DNA of 27,581 bases. It comes from Desulfobacterales bacterium. GTDB taxonomy: Bacteria > Desulfobacterota > DSM-4660 > Desulfatiglandales > B25-G16. The stretch spans positions 1 to 27,581 of the forward strand of contig JABXJY010000008.1 in NCBI GenBank assembly GCA_013375385.1. Reading direction: 5' to 3'. Positions 14,007 through 22,204 of this stretch are shown here, in pieces; within the stretch, counting starts at the first letter, position 1, and each line of letters opens with the position of its first letter. The notes under the pieces were generated by a model that was given only the letters and a program-made list of their open reading frames with translations, did no database searches and had not been told where the DNA came from. The position numbers were made by a program, and so were the translations under genes.

Positions 14007-14915
14007 ATGGCCTCAAAAAAATCCACCATCCTGTTCCTTCCTGGAGGATCAAACAAAGTAAGAAAAATCAATGTTCCTAATGTGGTAGTCTTTTTCTTTG
14101 TCTCTATCATCATTTTGATAACCCTTGGGATTGGATGGCTCTTTACCGATTATAGAAAGATCAAAACCCAGATACCGGAATTAGAATATCTAAGAGACGA
14201 AAACAGAATTCAAAAAATTCAACTAATCGCTCTGACTCAAAAGATTGCCCAAATCAATCGAAACATGGCTAAGCTCCAAGAATTCGATCGCAAGTTAAGG
14301 GTTATGACCAACTTAGAGCCCTCTGGTGAACACGATCAATTCTTGGGCCTTGGAGGCTCAAACAGTAATATCCTCAAATCAGATTATCACCTGGAGAAAG
14401 TTCATAAAGGGTTCATCCATCAAATGCATAAATCTCTAGAGAATCTTGAAACAGAAATAGCTGTGACCTCCATATCGCAAACAGAATTGAGCAACTTCTT
14501 AAGAGAGCAGAAATCCATTCTGGCCTGTACCCCATCTATCAAGCCAGTCGAGGGCTGGTATTCTTCTGGATTTGGGTACCGAATCTCACCCTTTACCAAT
14601 CGGAGAGAATTTCACAAAGGACTGGACATAGCAAGCAGGATTGGAACACCTGTAATTGCCACAGCCGATGGATTAGTTTTGTTTGTGGGCAGAGAAGGTA
14701 ACTTCGGCAAAATGATTGTTATCAATCATGGATATAATCTGACGACTAGGTATGGGCATCTGCATAAATACCGGGTAAAAAAGGGACAATATGTTAAAAG
14801 GGGTCAAGTAATGGGCGAGGTTGGAGCCTCTGGCCGAACCACAGGCCCACACCTCCACTATGAGGTACTTCTTAATAGTGTTCCAGTAAACCCTCTTCAC
14901 TATGTATTAAACTGA
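14007..14915 (+). CDS. M23 family murein endopeptidase, membrane-anchored
   Basis: A 302-aa cell-wall protein: one N-terminal membrane helix (about 25-46), a coiled coil (about 50-100), a linker, then the lysostaphin-type M23 domain from about 185. The zinc and catalytic residues are complete: H203 and D207 in EFHKGLDIAS, H251/H253 in RYGHLHKY, and H282/H284 in GPHLHYEV, so it should be an active endopeptidase rather than an EnvC/NlpD-like activator. ATG 14007 is preferred over the TTG at 14001, since MASKKSTILFLPGGSNKVRK is the usual start of such proteins upstream of secA. The ribosome site is weak. secA lies 348 bp downstream, an arrangement I recall as common in Desulfobacterota. Confidence 0.93.
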   Translation: MASKKSTILFLPGGSNKVRKINVPNVVVFFFVSIIILITLGIGWLFTDYRKIKTQIPELEYLRDENRIQKIQLIALTQKIAQINRNMAKLQEFDRKLRVMTNLEPSGEHDQFLGLGGSNSNILKSDYHLEKVHKGFIHQMHKSLENLETEIAVTSISQTELSNFLREQKSILACTPSIKPVEGWYSSGFGYRISPFTNRREFHKGLDIASRIGTPVIATADGLVLFVGREGNFGKMIVINHGYNLTTRYGHLHKYRVKKGQYVKRGQVMGEVGASGRTTGPHLHYEVLLNSVPVNPLHYVLN

Positions 14916-15263
14916 CTCGCACCCATCCGCCTGCCCGATTAAATAAGAGATTATCCAGTTTGGGCAGATCTATAATCTTCATTTTGATCGGAAATATCTC
15001 CATTTTTTAATTTTGCATTTTACAGGGCCAGAGGCGAACTGTTTCTCACCCGCTCTCACGCTTTTTACTCCTGTCATTACACAAAACCTTTAAACCCATA
15101 ATTCATTTGTGGGTATCGGCCCTAAATTTAGTAGATCTATCTTTGCAAAACTACAGTGTATTGTGTAAAATTGAATTAGCCACATAATAGTGTTAATTGC
15201 TACTTGAATTTCTGTTCATAAAGGTTTAATCAGAAGAAAAGATGAGCGCAGGAGAATTTTTCT
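14916..15263. other. secA leader region
   Basis: The 348 bp without a gene contain the secA promoter candidate at 15143-15171 and a weak inverted pair ACCCA/TGGGT near 15097-15115. No SecM-like arrest peptide or other small gene is evident. Confidence 0.4.
15143..15171 (+). promoter_or_regulatory. Candidate promoter of secA
   Basis: TTGCAA (15143-15148), a 17-nt spacer and TAAAAT (15166-15171), leaving a leader of about 85 nt before the secA ATG. Confidence 0.6.
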
Positions 15264-18098
15264 ATGTTAGGTAAGCTTTTCAAGGCTATTATTGGAAGCA
15301 AAAACGAAAGAGAACTAAAAAAACTTGCTCCAGTAGTAACAAAAATCAATGAGCTTGAACCCGGCTTTAGAGGCCTCAGTGATACCCAACTGAGGGGCAA
15401 AACAGGGGAGTTTAAGGACAGGATAGCAAATGGTGAATCTCTCGATGATATCTTACCTGAGGCCTATGCCGCTGTGAGGGAGGCCTCGGTGAGGGTCTTG
15501 GGTATGAGACACTTTGATGACCAGCTCTTAGGAGGCATTGCCCTTCATCATGGCAGAATAGCAGAAATGAAAACAGGTGAAGGTAAGACCCTTGCCGCTA
15601 CCCTCCCCCTCTATTTAAATGCCCTCTCAGAACGTGGTTGCCACCTAGTTACGGTGAACGATTATCTTGCCAGAAGAGATGCTGAATGGATGGGTGGAAT
15701 ATATAGGCTCTTAGGCATGTCTGTCGGTGTCATTGTGCATGATATGGATGATGACAAGAGGAGGATTGCCTATAGCGCCGATATAACATATGGCACTAAC
15801 AATGAATTCGGTTTTGATTACCTAAGGGATAATATGAAGTTCTCATTAGAGGACTGTGTACAGAGGGATCTCCATTTTGCCATCGTTGATGAGGTAGATA
15901 GCATTCTCATTGATGAATCCAGGACTCCCCTGATAATCTCAGGTCCCATCGAGCGAGGCGAAGACATCTTCTATGCCAGCCTGAAGCCTCTGATCATCAA
16001 ACTTAAGGAACACCAAGACAGGGTTATCAGGTCTATCCTCAGTAGGGCGGAGGCAAGGATGAGGGAAGGCGAAGATGATGATAGGACAATCGAATTGCTC
16101 CTTCAGGTTAAGAGAGGTGACCCTAAGAACCCACGGTTTCTCGATACTATAGCAAAGGAGCCAGGATTAAAAAAGGAGATCGATAGGATGGAATCCTTCC
16201 TTGCAGCCCAAAAGACCCTCCATGTCCTGGATGAAGAACTCTATTGCGTCATCGATGAGCAAGATCGGAGTGCAAACTGGACAGATAAGGGGCTCAGGCT
16301 GTTGTCTGGAGATCAACCGGATGCATTTGTTGTCCCTGATCTGATCCAGGGACTACAAGAAATCGATAGTGACCCGAGACTGAACTTCAGAGAGAAGAAA
16401 AAAATGAAACGAGAGTTAGAGGCGCGATATTCTGAAACATCGGAAAGAATGCACGCTGCCCAACAGCTCATTAAGTCCTGCTGGCTCTTCAACAAGGATG
16501 TAGATTATGTTGTCAAGGATGGACAGGTAATAATTGTAGATGAATTTACGGGCAGACTCATGCCAGGTAGGAGATGGAGCGATGGATTACATCAGGCCAT
16601 TGAGGCAAAAGAAGGTGTTAACGTTGCAGAAGAGAATCAAACCTTGGCTACCATTACCTTTCAAAATTACTTCCGGATCTATGAAAAACTTGCTGGGATG
16701 ACCGGAACTGCTGATACAGAAGCCCCAGAGTTCAAGAAGATCTATGATCTTGATGTGTTGGTAATACCAACTCACAAGAAAATGATCAGGGAGGATTATC
16801 CAGACGTTATTTACAAAACCGAAAGGGAAAAATTCAAAGCGGTTGTTGAAGAAATCAAGGAGTTGCATAGAAATGGTCAACCTGTGCTGGTTGGTACAAT
16901 ATCAATCGAAAAATCAGAGAGATTGAGCAAGATGCTGAAAAGAGAGGGCATCAAACACCAGGTCTTGAATGCCAAAAACCACGAAAGGGAGGCCGAGATT
17001 ATTGCCATGGCCGGACAAAACGGGACCGTTACCATATCCACAAATATGGCTGGTAGGGGAACCGATATAGTATTAGGTCATGGTGTGCCAGAACTGGGTG
17101 GCCTCCATGTCCTTGGAACCGAGAGACATGAAAGCAGAAGGATTGATAATCAACTGAGGGGTCGTTCAGGACGTCAGGGAGATCGAGGTTCTTCGCGGTT
17201 TTATCTCTCCTTGGAAGATGACCTCATGAGGGTCTTCGGCTCGGAAAGAATTGCCTCGGTTATGGACAGGCTTGGCATGGAAGAGGATCAACCAATTGAA
17301 CACCAGATCATTTCAAGGGCAATTGAAGGGGCGCAGAAAAGGGTTGAGGGTATCAACTTCAACATTCGAAAGAATCTTCTTGAGTATGACGATGTGATGA
17401 ACCAACAACGAAAGGTAATCTACAGCCAGAGGAGGGAAATACTAAAGGGCGACCACCTTAAAGACACGATTATGGATATGATTGACGAGTTGGTAGAGGC
17501 TGCAGTTCTGGATACTATTGATCCCAAAGTCTTTCCAGAAGAATGGAACCTGGGCCCACTTTCAGAGCATATGTACAATGTATTTGGGTTCCTGCCCCAA
17601 TTCTCCAAAGGACAGATTAAGGACCTAACTCAGGAGAGTCTGACACATCAGCTGAAACAAAAGGCCTTTGATCTCTATGAGAAAGAAGAGGAGGCAATCG
17701 ATCCTCAATCTCTTCATTTTCTACAAAAGATTGCCATGTTGCAGGCAATTGATGAGCTCTGGATGGACAACCTTCTAGCCATGGACCAGCTAAAAGAAGG
17801 TATAGGCTTGCGAGGATACGGACAGATGGATCCTCTTAAGGAGTATCAGAAAGAGGGCTACAGTATGTTCGTCTCAATGGTAGAGAGAATTAAAGAGCAC
17901 ACCCTCAGAACGCTTTTCAGGATAAGAGTAGCCCTCCAAGGGCGACCCTCCAGGGTAATTCCAAAAAGGGAAATGCTCCTCAGCCATGGAGGTAATGGGG
18001 GCAGTTCCCCGGTGAAGCGGAAAACACCTAAAGTAGGTAGAAATGATCCCTGTCCATGCGGAAGTGGGAAGAAATACAAACGCTGCTGCGGTCGATGA
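15264..18098 (+). CDS. secA: Preprotein translocase ATPase SecA
   Basis: Motor ATPase that drives preproteins through SecYEG. The 944-aa protein is somewhat longer than E. coli SecA (901). Walker A is MKTGEGKT (GEGKT at 105-109) and Walker B DEVDSILIDESRTPLI (from 209); the second motor domain has STNMAGRGTDI and QLRGRSGRQGD. The C-terminus is a SEC-C zinc module, GRNDPCPCGSGKKYKRCCGR, which binds SecB or ribosomes in other species. A lysine- and glutamate-rich insertion at about 245-320 in the first half (RAEARMREGEDDDRTIELLL, VKRGDPKNP) accounts for the extra length. ATG 15264 has an AGGAGA site 8 nt upstream. argJ overlaps its stop. Confidence 0.97.
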   Translation: MLGKLFKAIIGSKNERELKKLAPVVTKINELEPGFRGLSDTQLRGKTGEFKDRIANGESLDDILPEAYAAVREASVRVLGMRHFDDQLLGGIALHHGRIAEMKTGEGKTLAATLPLYLNALSERGCHLVTVNDYLARRDAEWMGGIYRLLGMSVGVIVHDMDDDKRRIAYSADITYGTNNEFGFDYLRDNMKFSLEDCVQRDLHFAIVDEVDSILIDESRTPLIISGPIERGEDIFYASLKPLIIKLKEHQDRVIRSILSRAEARMREGEDDDRTIELLLQVKRGDPKNPRFLDTIAKEPGLKKEIDRMESFLAAQKTLHVLDEELYCVIDEQDRSANWTDKGLRLLSGDQPDAFVVPDLIQGLQEIDSDPRLNFREKKKMKRELEARYSETSERMHAAQQLIKSCWLFNKDVDYVVKDGQVIIVDEFTGRLMPGRRWSDGLHQAIEAKEGVNVAEENQTLATITFQNYFRIYEKLAGMTGTADTEAPEFKKIYDLDVLVIPTHKKMIREDYPDVIYKTEREKFKAVVEEIKELHRNGQPVLVGTISIEKSERLSKMLKREGIKHQVLNAKNHEREAEIIAMAGQNGTVTISTNMAGRGTDIVLGHGVPELGGLHVLGTERHESRRIDNQLRGRSGRQGDRGSSRFYLSLEDDLMRVFGSERIASVMDRLGMEEDQPIEHQIISRAIEGAQKRVEGINFNIRKNLLEYDDVMNQQRKVIYSQRREILKGDHLKDTIMDMIDELVEAAVLDTIDPKVFPEEWNLGPLSEHMYNVFGFLPQFSKGQIKDLTQESLTHQLKQKAFDLYEKEEEAIDPQSLHFLQKIAMLQAIDELWMDNLLAMDQLKEGIGLRGYGQMDPLKEYQKEGYSMFVSMVERIKEHTLRTLFRIRVALQGRPSRVIPKREMLLSHGGNGGSSPVKRKTPKVGRNDPCPCGSGKKYKRCCGR

Positions 18099-19288
18099 AA
18101 AAGGACAACAGCTATTCGGTTCCAGGATTTCTTGGCTCTGCAGTTTCTGCTGGCCTCAAGAAAAACGGTAGACTGGATCTTTCCCTGATCTTTTCCCAAA
18201 GGGAATCAGTTGCAGCAGGGGTATTTACAACTAATAAGGTTAAGGCGGCGCCGGTTCTGTTGACTCAGGAAAGGATAAGAAGAGGCTTCTTAAGGGCGGT
18301 TATTGCCAATACCGGCTATGCTAATGCCTGTACTGGCGTTCGAGGATTAAATGATGCCATTCAAACGGCAGATATAGTTGCCAAGAGATTAGAAATCCAT
18401 CCAGAGGAAACTGTGGTTGCCTCAACAGGAGTTATCGGTGCTTATCTACCATTCGATCTTATCAAAGAGGCCATTCCAAAACTCATAGAGAACCTGTCCC
18501 CCAATGGATTCAAATCAGTTGCCGAGGCCTTGATGACCACAGACTCATTTCCCAAAATGAGTTACTTTGAGGGAAATGCTGGCGGACAGCCCTATCATTT
18601 ATTGGGAATAGCTAAGGGGGCTGGTATGATCATGCCAAATATGGCTACAATGCTCTCTTTTCTGCTTACAGACATAACCATTGATTTCCATACCTTATGG
18701 CCTATTTTACGGTCAGCTGCTGAGTCCACCTTCAATCGGATCACCGTAGACGGAGAGACCAGCACCAATGATATGGTTCTGATTATGGCCAATGGGGTCG
18801 CACGAAACAGAGGGTTAGACACGTCAGACATAGCGGAGTTTGAAAGGGGCTTAACCGATGTTATGGGGGAGTTGGCTTATATGATTGCCAAGGACGGCGA
18901 GGGTGCTACCAAGGTAATCATAATTGAGGTGCATGGTGCGGCAACAGAAGATGATGCAAATACAGCGGCCAGAGCGGTCGGCAATTCTAATCTCGTCAAA
19001 ACAGCGGTCTTTGGCCAAGATCCTAACTGGGGAAGGATTATGGCTGCACTTGGAAGGTCAGGAATTGGGATGGAGGAAAACAAGGTTCAGATCTGGATAG
19101 ACGGAATCAAGATAGTAGAGGGCGGTCTTATGGTCAGTGAAAAAGAAGAAAGAAGGGCAGCTGAAAAAATGAAAAATGAGCAGGTAACAATTACCATTCA
19201 CCTCAATCAGGGAGCGTGGAAAGACAGGATAACAACCTGTGATCTGACATATGATTATATAAGGATTAATGCGGACTACAGGACATAA
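18095..19288 (+). CDS. argJ: Glutamate N-acetyltransferase / amino-acid acetyltransferase
   Basis: Transfers acetyl from N-acetylornithine to glutamate in the cyclic arginine pathway. From ATG 18095 it is 397 aa. It is an Ntn-type enzyme that self-cleaves before a threonine: T185 in KGAGMIMPNMATMLSFLLTD. Further motifs are the oxyanion/substrate segments TTNKVKAAPV, ANTGYANACTG, ASTGVIGAYLP, MTTDSFPK, TVDGETSTND, KDGEGATKVI and FGQDPNWGRIMAALG. The start overlaps the secA stop as ATGA, replacing an earlier in-phase ATG at 18056 that would add 13 non-conserved residues read through the SEC-C codons. Expression is probably coupled to secA. Whether it is mono- or bifunctional cannot be read from sequence. 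Confidence 0.95.
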   Translation: MKKDNSYSVPGFLGSAVSAGLKKNGRLDLSLIFSQRESVAAGVFTTNKVKAAPVLLTQERIRRGFLRAVIANTGYANACTGVRGLNDAIQTADIVAKRLEIHPEETVVASTGVIGAYLPFDLIKEAIPKLIENLSPNGFKSVAEALMTTDSFPKMSYFEGNAGGQPYHLLGIAKGAGMIMPNMATMLSFLLTDITIDFHTLWPILRSAAESTFNRITVDGETSTNDMVLIMANGVARNRGLDTSDIAEFERGLTDVMGELAYMIAKDGEGATKVIIIEVHGAATEDDANTAARAVGNSNLVKTAVFGQDPNWGRIMAALGRSGIGMEENKVQIWIDGIKIVEGGLMVSEKEERRAAEKMKNEQVTITIHLNQGAWKDRITTCDLTYDYIRINADYRT

Positions 19289-19508
19289 ATAAAGCAACTG
19301 CAGGTTTGGATTGGTCATTACTATAACAAACCTAAAGGAATTTAGGGATTCATGTCAATAGGCAGTAGGGAGTAGGCACTATGCAGATATTTGATGCAAG
19401 GTGCTTACCCCTTACTGCATACCGCGTACTCATTCAAAGAGGATTTAGGGATAGCAAGGAGTATGCAGTGAGAAAATCAGTATCCAGTTTCAAGTATCAA
19501 GTATCCAG
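19289..19508. repeat. Short degenerate repeats between argJ and the epimerase gene
   Basis: AGTATCCAG occurs twice close together just before the start codon at 19509, linked by TTTCAAGTATCA. Upstream, GTAGGGAGTAGGCACTATGC and an inverted, degenerate counterpart (CTTACTGCATACCGCGTACTC near 19411) suggest a degraded repeat. No gene is seen here. Confidence 0.4.
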
Positions 19509-20480
19509 ATGATAGATAATCAACAAACAACACTGGTTACAGGAGTAGCTGGTTTTATAGGCTTTCATATAGCCAGATCACTGCTTGAAAATGGCAATAG
19601 GGTAATCGGAATTGATAACCTCAACGCCTACTATGATGTCTCTTTGAAGAAGGCCAGACTGGAGCAGATTATCTCTCATCGTAATTGCACGTTCTATCAT
19701 GAAGACATTAACAATCTTGATGCCCTGAAAAGGATATTCTCTAATCACCACATAGATAAGATCTGTAACTTAGCAGCTCAGGCGGGTGTGAGATATTCGA
19801 TACAAGATCCCTTTGCCTATCAGGAGAGCAATATAAAGGGCTTTCTAACCATATTGGAAATGGCACGGCAATTCCCCGTAGATAACTTCGTGTTTGCCTC
19901 CTCATCATCCGTTTACGGTGACAGTGAGAAGCTGCCTTTTATGGTTGAAGATAATATTGCCACCCCGATCTCCCTTTATGGGGCAACTAAGAGGTCCAAT
20001 GAGTTGATTGCATATAGCTACAGTCATCTCTTTAACATCCCCCTAACCGGGCTTCGCTATTTCACCGTTTATGGGCCGTGGGGAAGGCCTGATATGGCCC
20101 TTTTTCTTTTTACCAGGTCGATACTGGCTGGACAACCGATAGATATCTACAACTTTGGAAAAATGAGAAGGGATTTTACCTACATAGATGATATCGTTGA
20201 TGGAACCATCTCTGCCCTCAATACCCCCTTTAGATTCGAAATATTCAATCTTGGTAATTCAGAGGCTGTGGACCTGATGGAACTTATAGGAATTATTGAG
20301 GAGGAATTGGGGACAGAGGCGAGGAAAAACTTCCTCCCCCTTCAGCCTGGCGATATCTCTGAAACCTATGCTGATATAGAAAAGACAAGAAAGATGTTGG
20401 GCTTCAATCCCAAAACTTCGATCAGGACGGGCATCAAGAAATTTCTTGATTGGTATAGAGATTATTATCATGTTGCCTGA
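19509..20480 (+). CDS. NAD-dependent epimerase, UDP-glucuronate 4-epimerase-like
   Basis: A 323-aa extended short-chain dehydrogenase of the GalE/CapI group that interconverts nucleotide sugars for capsule, O-antigen or exopolysaccharide. The Rossmann motif is TGVAGFIGFHIA, followed by IDNLNAYYDVSLKKARLE (characteristic of UDP-glucuronate epimerases), LAAQAGVRYSI, SSSSVYG, the catalytic YGATK (Y-x3-K) and RYFTVYGPWGRPDMALFLF. The C-terminal part has FNLGNSE and GDISETYADIEKT. ATG 19509 has no clear ribosome site and is preceded by repeat DNA. It stands alone; no glycosyltransferase is nearby, so the polysaccharide it serves is unknown. Confidence 0.92.
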   Translation: MIDNQQTTLVTGVAGFIGFHIARSLLENGNRVIGIDNLNAYYDVSLKKARLEQIISHRNCTFYHEDINNLDALKRIFSNHHIDKICNLAAQAGVRYSIQDPFAYQESNIKGFLTILEMARQFPVDNFVFASSSSVYGDSEKLPFMVEDNIATPISLYGATKRSNELIAYSYSHLFNIPLTGLRYFTVYGPWGRPDMALFLFTRSILAGQPIDIYNFGKMRRDFTYIDDIVDGTISALNTPFRFEIFNLGNSEAVDLMELIGIIEEELGTEARKNFLPLQPGDISETYADIEKTRKMLGFNPKTSIRTGIKKFLDWYRDYYHVA

Positions 20481-20897
20481 CATACCATAATGTTGCCGCC
20501 ACACTGGACTATCCATATCAAATCTAGCCAGCCAAGGCCCTTTATTTCCTTCTGTAAGATGCATTACAACGTTGCCAATTCCTGATACTTCCCTGATTGT
20601 AGTAGTGGTCAAAGGACCCTTGGGGGCTGAGAAATGTCACAAGGAGACGGCCAAATGGAGGCAACTCACTGTTTGTTTTCGTCTATTTCAGATGATTTGA
20701 TTGACTTTATCTGTCAAAGATAGTAAGAGGGAGGGGTTTTTTGAAATTTTGGCGTTGCATATTTCTGCTATGTATGCCATATACAGTGAAAATCAAGACT
20801 GTTGGTCCTACTACGCTTACTATAAGATCTTAGTCAGCTGGAATTACATACCCTGTATCCTCCTGAAACAGGGCACCTAAATCCAACATCATAGAAA
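20481..20897. other. 417-bp intergenic region with a CCTCCT-loop hairpin
   Basis: No supported gene is present. CCCTGT (20851-20856) and ACAGGG (20868-20873) form a 6-bp hairpin whose loop contains TCCTCCT; it stands 24 nt before the next start codon. A plus-strand reading of 29 codons near 20634 has no ribosome site and is not called. The minus-strand frame here (about 20480-20612) could be a remnant of a lost gene but matches nothing I recognise. Confidence 0.4.
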
Positions 20898-21254
20898 ATG
20901 GGAAAGATATCCAAAATAATTGTAGCAGTAGTGATCAGTCTTTTTCTTATAGCCTTCTTTTTAGGTATATATATAACGATTGATGAAGAAATACCTGACA
21001 GTGCGGTGGTTGTCGTAACCTTGGAAGATAAACGCTACCACTCTATTCACTTTGATTATATCTGCGTTGCCGGCAAAACAGCCAAGACCATGGTCTTGTC
21101 TGGGGCAAAGGAGAAAGGTTTCAAGCAAGACCCACATTGCCAAGATCTGAACTACTTTAGGGGTAACACCCTTTTTCTTTACCAATATATCCTATCAAAG
21201 GTTGGGATACAGTATACTAGCCGATGGGATAGTAATGGCAATTGGCTCTGGTGA
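20898..21254 (+). CDS. Small membrane-anchored protein of unknown function
   Basis: A 118-aa protein that I do not recognise with certainty. Residues 5-27 form one N-terminal membrane helix (IIVAVVISLFLIAFFLGIYITI). The remainder is soluble, probably outside the cytoplasm, with VVVVTLEDKRYHSIHFDYIC, AGKTAKTMVLSGAKEKGF, two cysteines (in DYICVAG and DPHCQDL) that might form a disulfide, and a tryptophan-rich end YTSRWDSNGNWLW. The patterned, evenly distributed motifs look like a real conserved domain. The Shine-Dalgarno is poor. It precedes the phosphatase/cyclase pair by 157 bp, with a promoter in between, so it is probably a separate unit. Confidence 0.75.
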   Translation: MGKISKIIVAVVISLFLIAFFLGIYITIDEEIPDSAVVVVTLEDKRYHSIHFDYICVAGKTAKTMVLSGAKEKGFKQDPHCQDLNYFRGNTLFLYQYILSKVGIQYTSRWDSNGNWLW

Positions 21255-21320
21255 GGGCCAAATCATCGGTCCATACGTTCCTCAATGATATTACCCAATG
21301 AGAAGAAACAAGAGAACTTC

Positions 21321-21349
21321 TTGACTTACTTCTTGTATTTTAGTTAAAT
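21321..21349 (+). promoter_or_regulatory. Candidate promoter of the phosphatase/cyclase unit
   Basis: TTGACT (21321-21326), a 17-nt spacer and TTAAAT (21344-21349), about 60 nt before the PP2C start codon. Confidence 0.5.
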
Positions 21350-21411
21350 TTCCACTACTATTTTGACTATCAACCATAGTAAGCTTACCAGCACTGAGGC
21401 CGAAGGCGGAG

Positions 21412-22185
21412 ATGGCTAAGCAATTTACATTCTTTGGAACCTCCGATACAGGCTATCAACGTAAACATAACGAAGACTCTTATCTTTGCAATCCAGAGGA
21501 GAAGTTATTTCTGGTAGCAGACGGAATAGGTGGACAGGCCTCAGGTGAAATAGCCAGCAAAGAGGCAGTCAAGAGCATAGAAGAGTTTGTTGTTCGTTCA
21601 CGGTCTGAGGATTTAACCTGGCCTATACCATATAGACAGGATTTGGGTTTAGAGCAAAACCGCCTCTTTGCTGCAACCACTCTGGCAAACCACAGGATAA
21701 ACCAACTCGCCAGTAACGATCCTGCAATGAAAGGGATGGGTACTACCCTTGTTGGAGTCATCATCGAAGGTGATCGCTTAGCTCTTGTTAACGTAGGAGA
21801 CAGTCGATTATACAGGATCAGGGATTGCCAGATAGAGCAACTCACACAGGATCACACTCTGGTGGCAGAAAGGGAAAGAATGGGGCTCATGAGCAAAGAA
21901 CAGGCGTACAGACATCCCCAGAAGCATATTCTGACTAGTGCCCTGGGTGTTGGGCCCATTGAAAACATAAGAATAGACCTTTCCCTCGTTGAGATTCGTG
22001 AAAAGGATCTATACCTGATCTGTTCCGATGGATTGAATGATATGATTGGTGATAAAGAAATACTGACAACAGCTAATATTTTTGAAAGTAGGTCCCTTGA
22101 GAAAATCGGCCTCTCCTTGATCCAACAAGCCAATCTTGCTGGCGGGCGAGATAATATTACTGTTATCCTGCTATCTTTTCATTAA
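21412..22185 (+). CDS. PP2C-type serine/threonine protein phosphatase
   Basis: A 257-aa soluble PPM phosphatase. The metal-binding motifs are complete: SDTGYQRKHNEDSYLC (E21, D22), VADGIGGQASGEIAS (D37), GMGTTLVGVI, NVGDSRLYRIRD, QLTQDHTLVAE, LYLICSDGLNDMI and the C-terminal GGRDNITVILL. Members of this PrpC/Stp type dephosphorylate targets of Hanks-type kinases. No such kinase is in the window. The start is ATG 21412 behind AAGGCGGAG. The FHA-cyclase gene starts 19 nt after the stop. As FHA domains bind phosphothreonine, the neighbour is a plausible substrate or read-out, which is inference. Confidence 0.93.
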   Translation: MAKQFTFFGTSDTGYQRKHNEDSYLCNPEEKLFLVADGIGGQASGEIASKEAVKSIEEFVVRSRSEDLTWPIPYRQDLGLEQNRLFAATTLANHRINQLASNDPAMKGMGTTLVGVIIEGDRLALVNVGDSRLYRIRDCQIEQLTQDHTLVAERERMGLMSKEQAYRHPQKHILTSALGVGPIENIRIDLSLVEIREKDLYLICSDGLNDMIGDKEILTTANIFESRSLEKIGLSLIQQANLAGGRDNITVILLSFH

Positions 22186-22204
22186 GAGTCATAGGAAAGA
22201 AGAT

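Noticed and set aside
13838..14113. Minus-strand reading of 91 codons with QPDSNRCQT and ERETGLEPATVT
   Set aside because: Antisense of tRNA-Gly and tRNA-Cys and of the M23 gene start; an artefact, not a gene.
14916..15263. Possible SecM/VemP-like arrest peptide before secA
   Set aside because: No open frame with a ribosome site and a secretion signal is present in the secA leader.
18056..18094. Longer argJ start at ATG 18056
   Set aside because: The extra 13 residues are a second-frame reading of the SecA SEC-C motif; ATG 18095 in an ATGA overlap fits the family start.
19289..19508. Repeats resembling a CRISPR leader or small array
   Set aside because: The units are too short and irregular in length and spacing; no repeat-spacer pattern.
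20259..20612. Minus-strand reading of 117 codons over the epimerase end and following gap
   Set aside because: Half lies antisense to the epimerase; the remainder (WLARFDMDSPVWRQHYG) looks protein-like but matches no family I know and has no ribosome site.
20634..20723. Plus-strand 29-codon reading starting MSQGDGQMEATHC
   Set aside because: Short, no Shine-Dalgarno, no recognisable motif.
22136..22204. Longer start (TTG 22136) for the FHA-cyclase
   Set aside because: It would overlap the phosphatase gene in another frame; ATG 22205 has a clear AGGAAAGA site and the FHA domain starts right after it.
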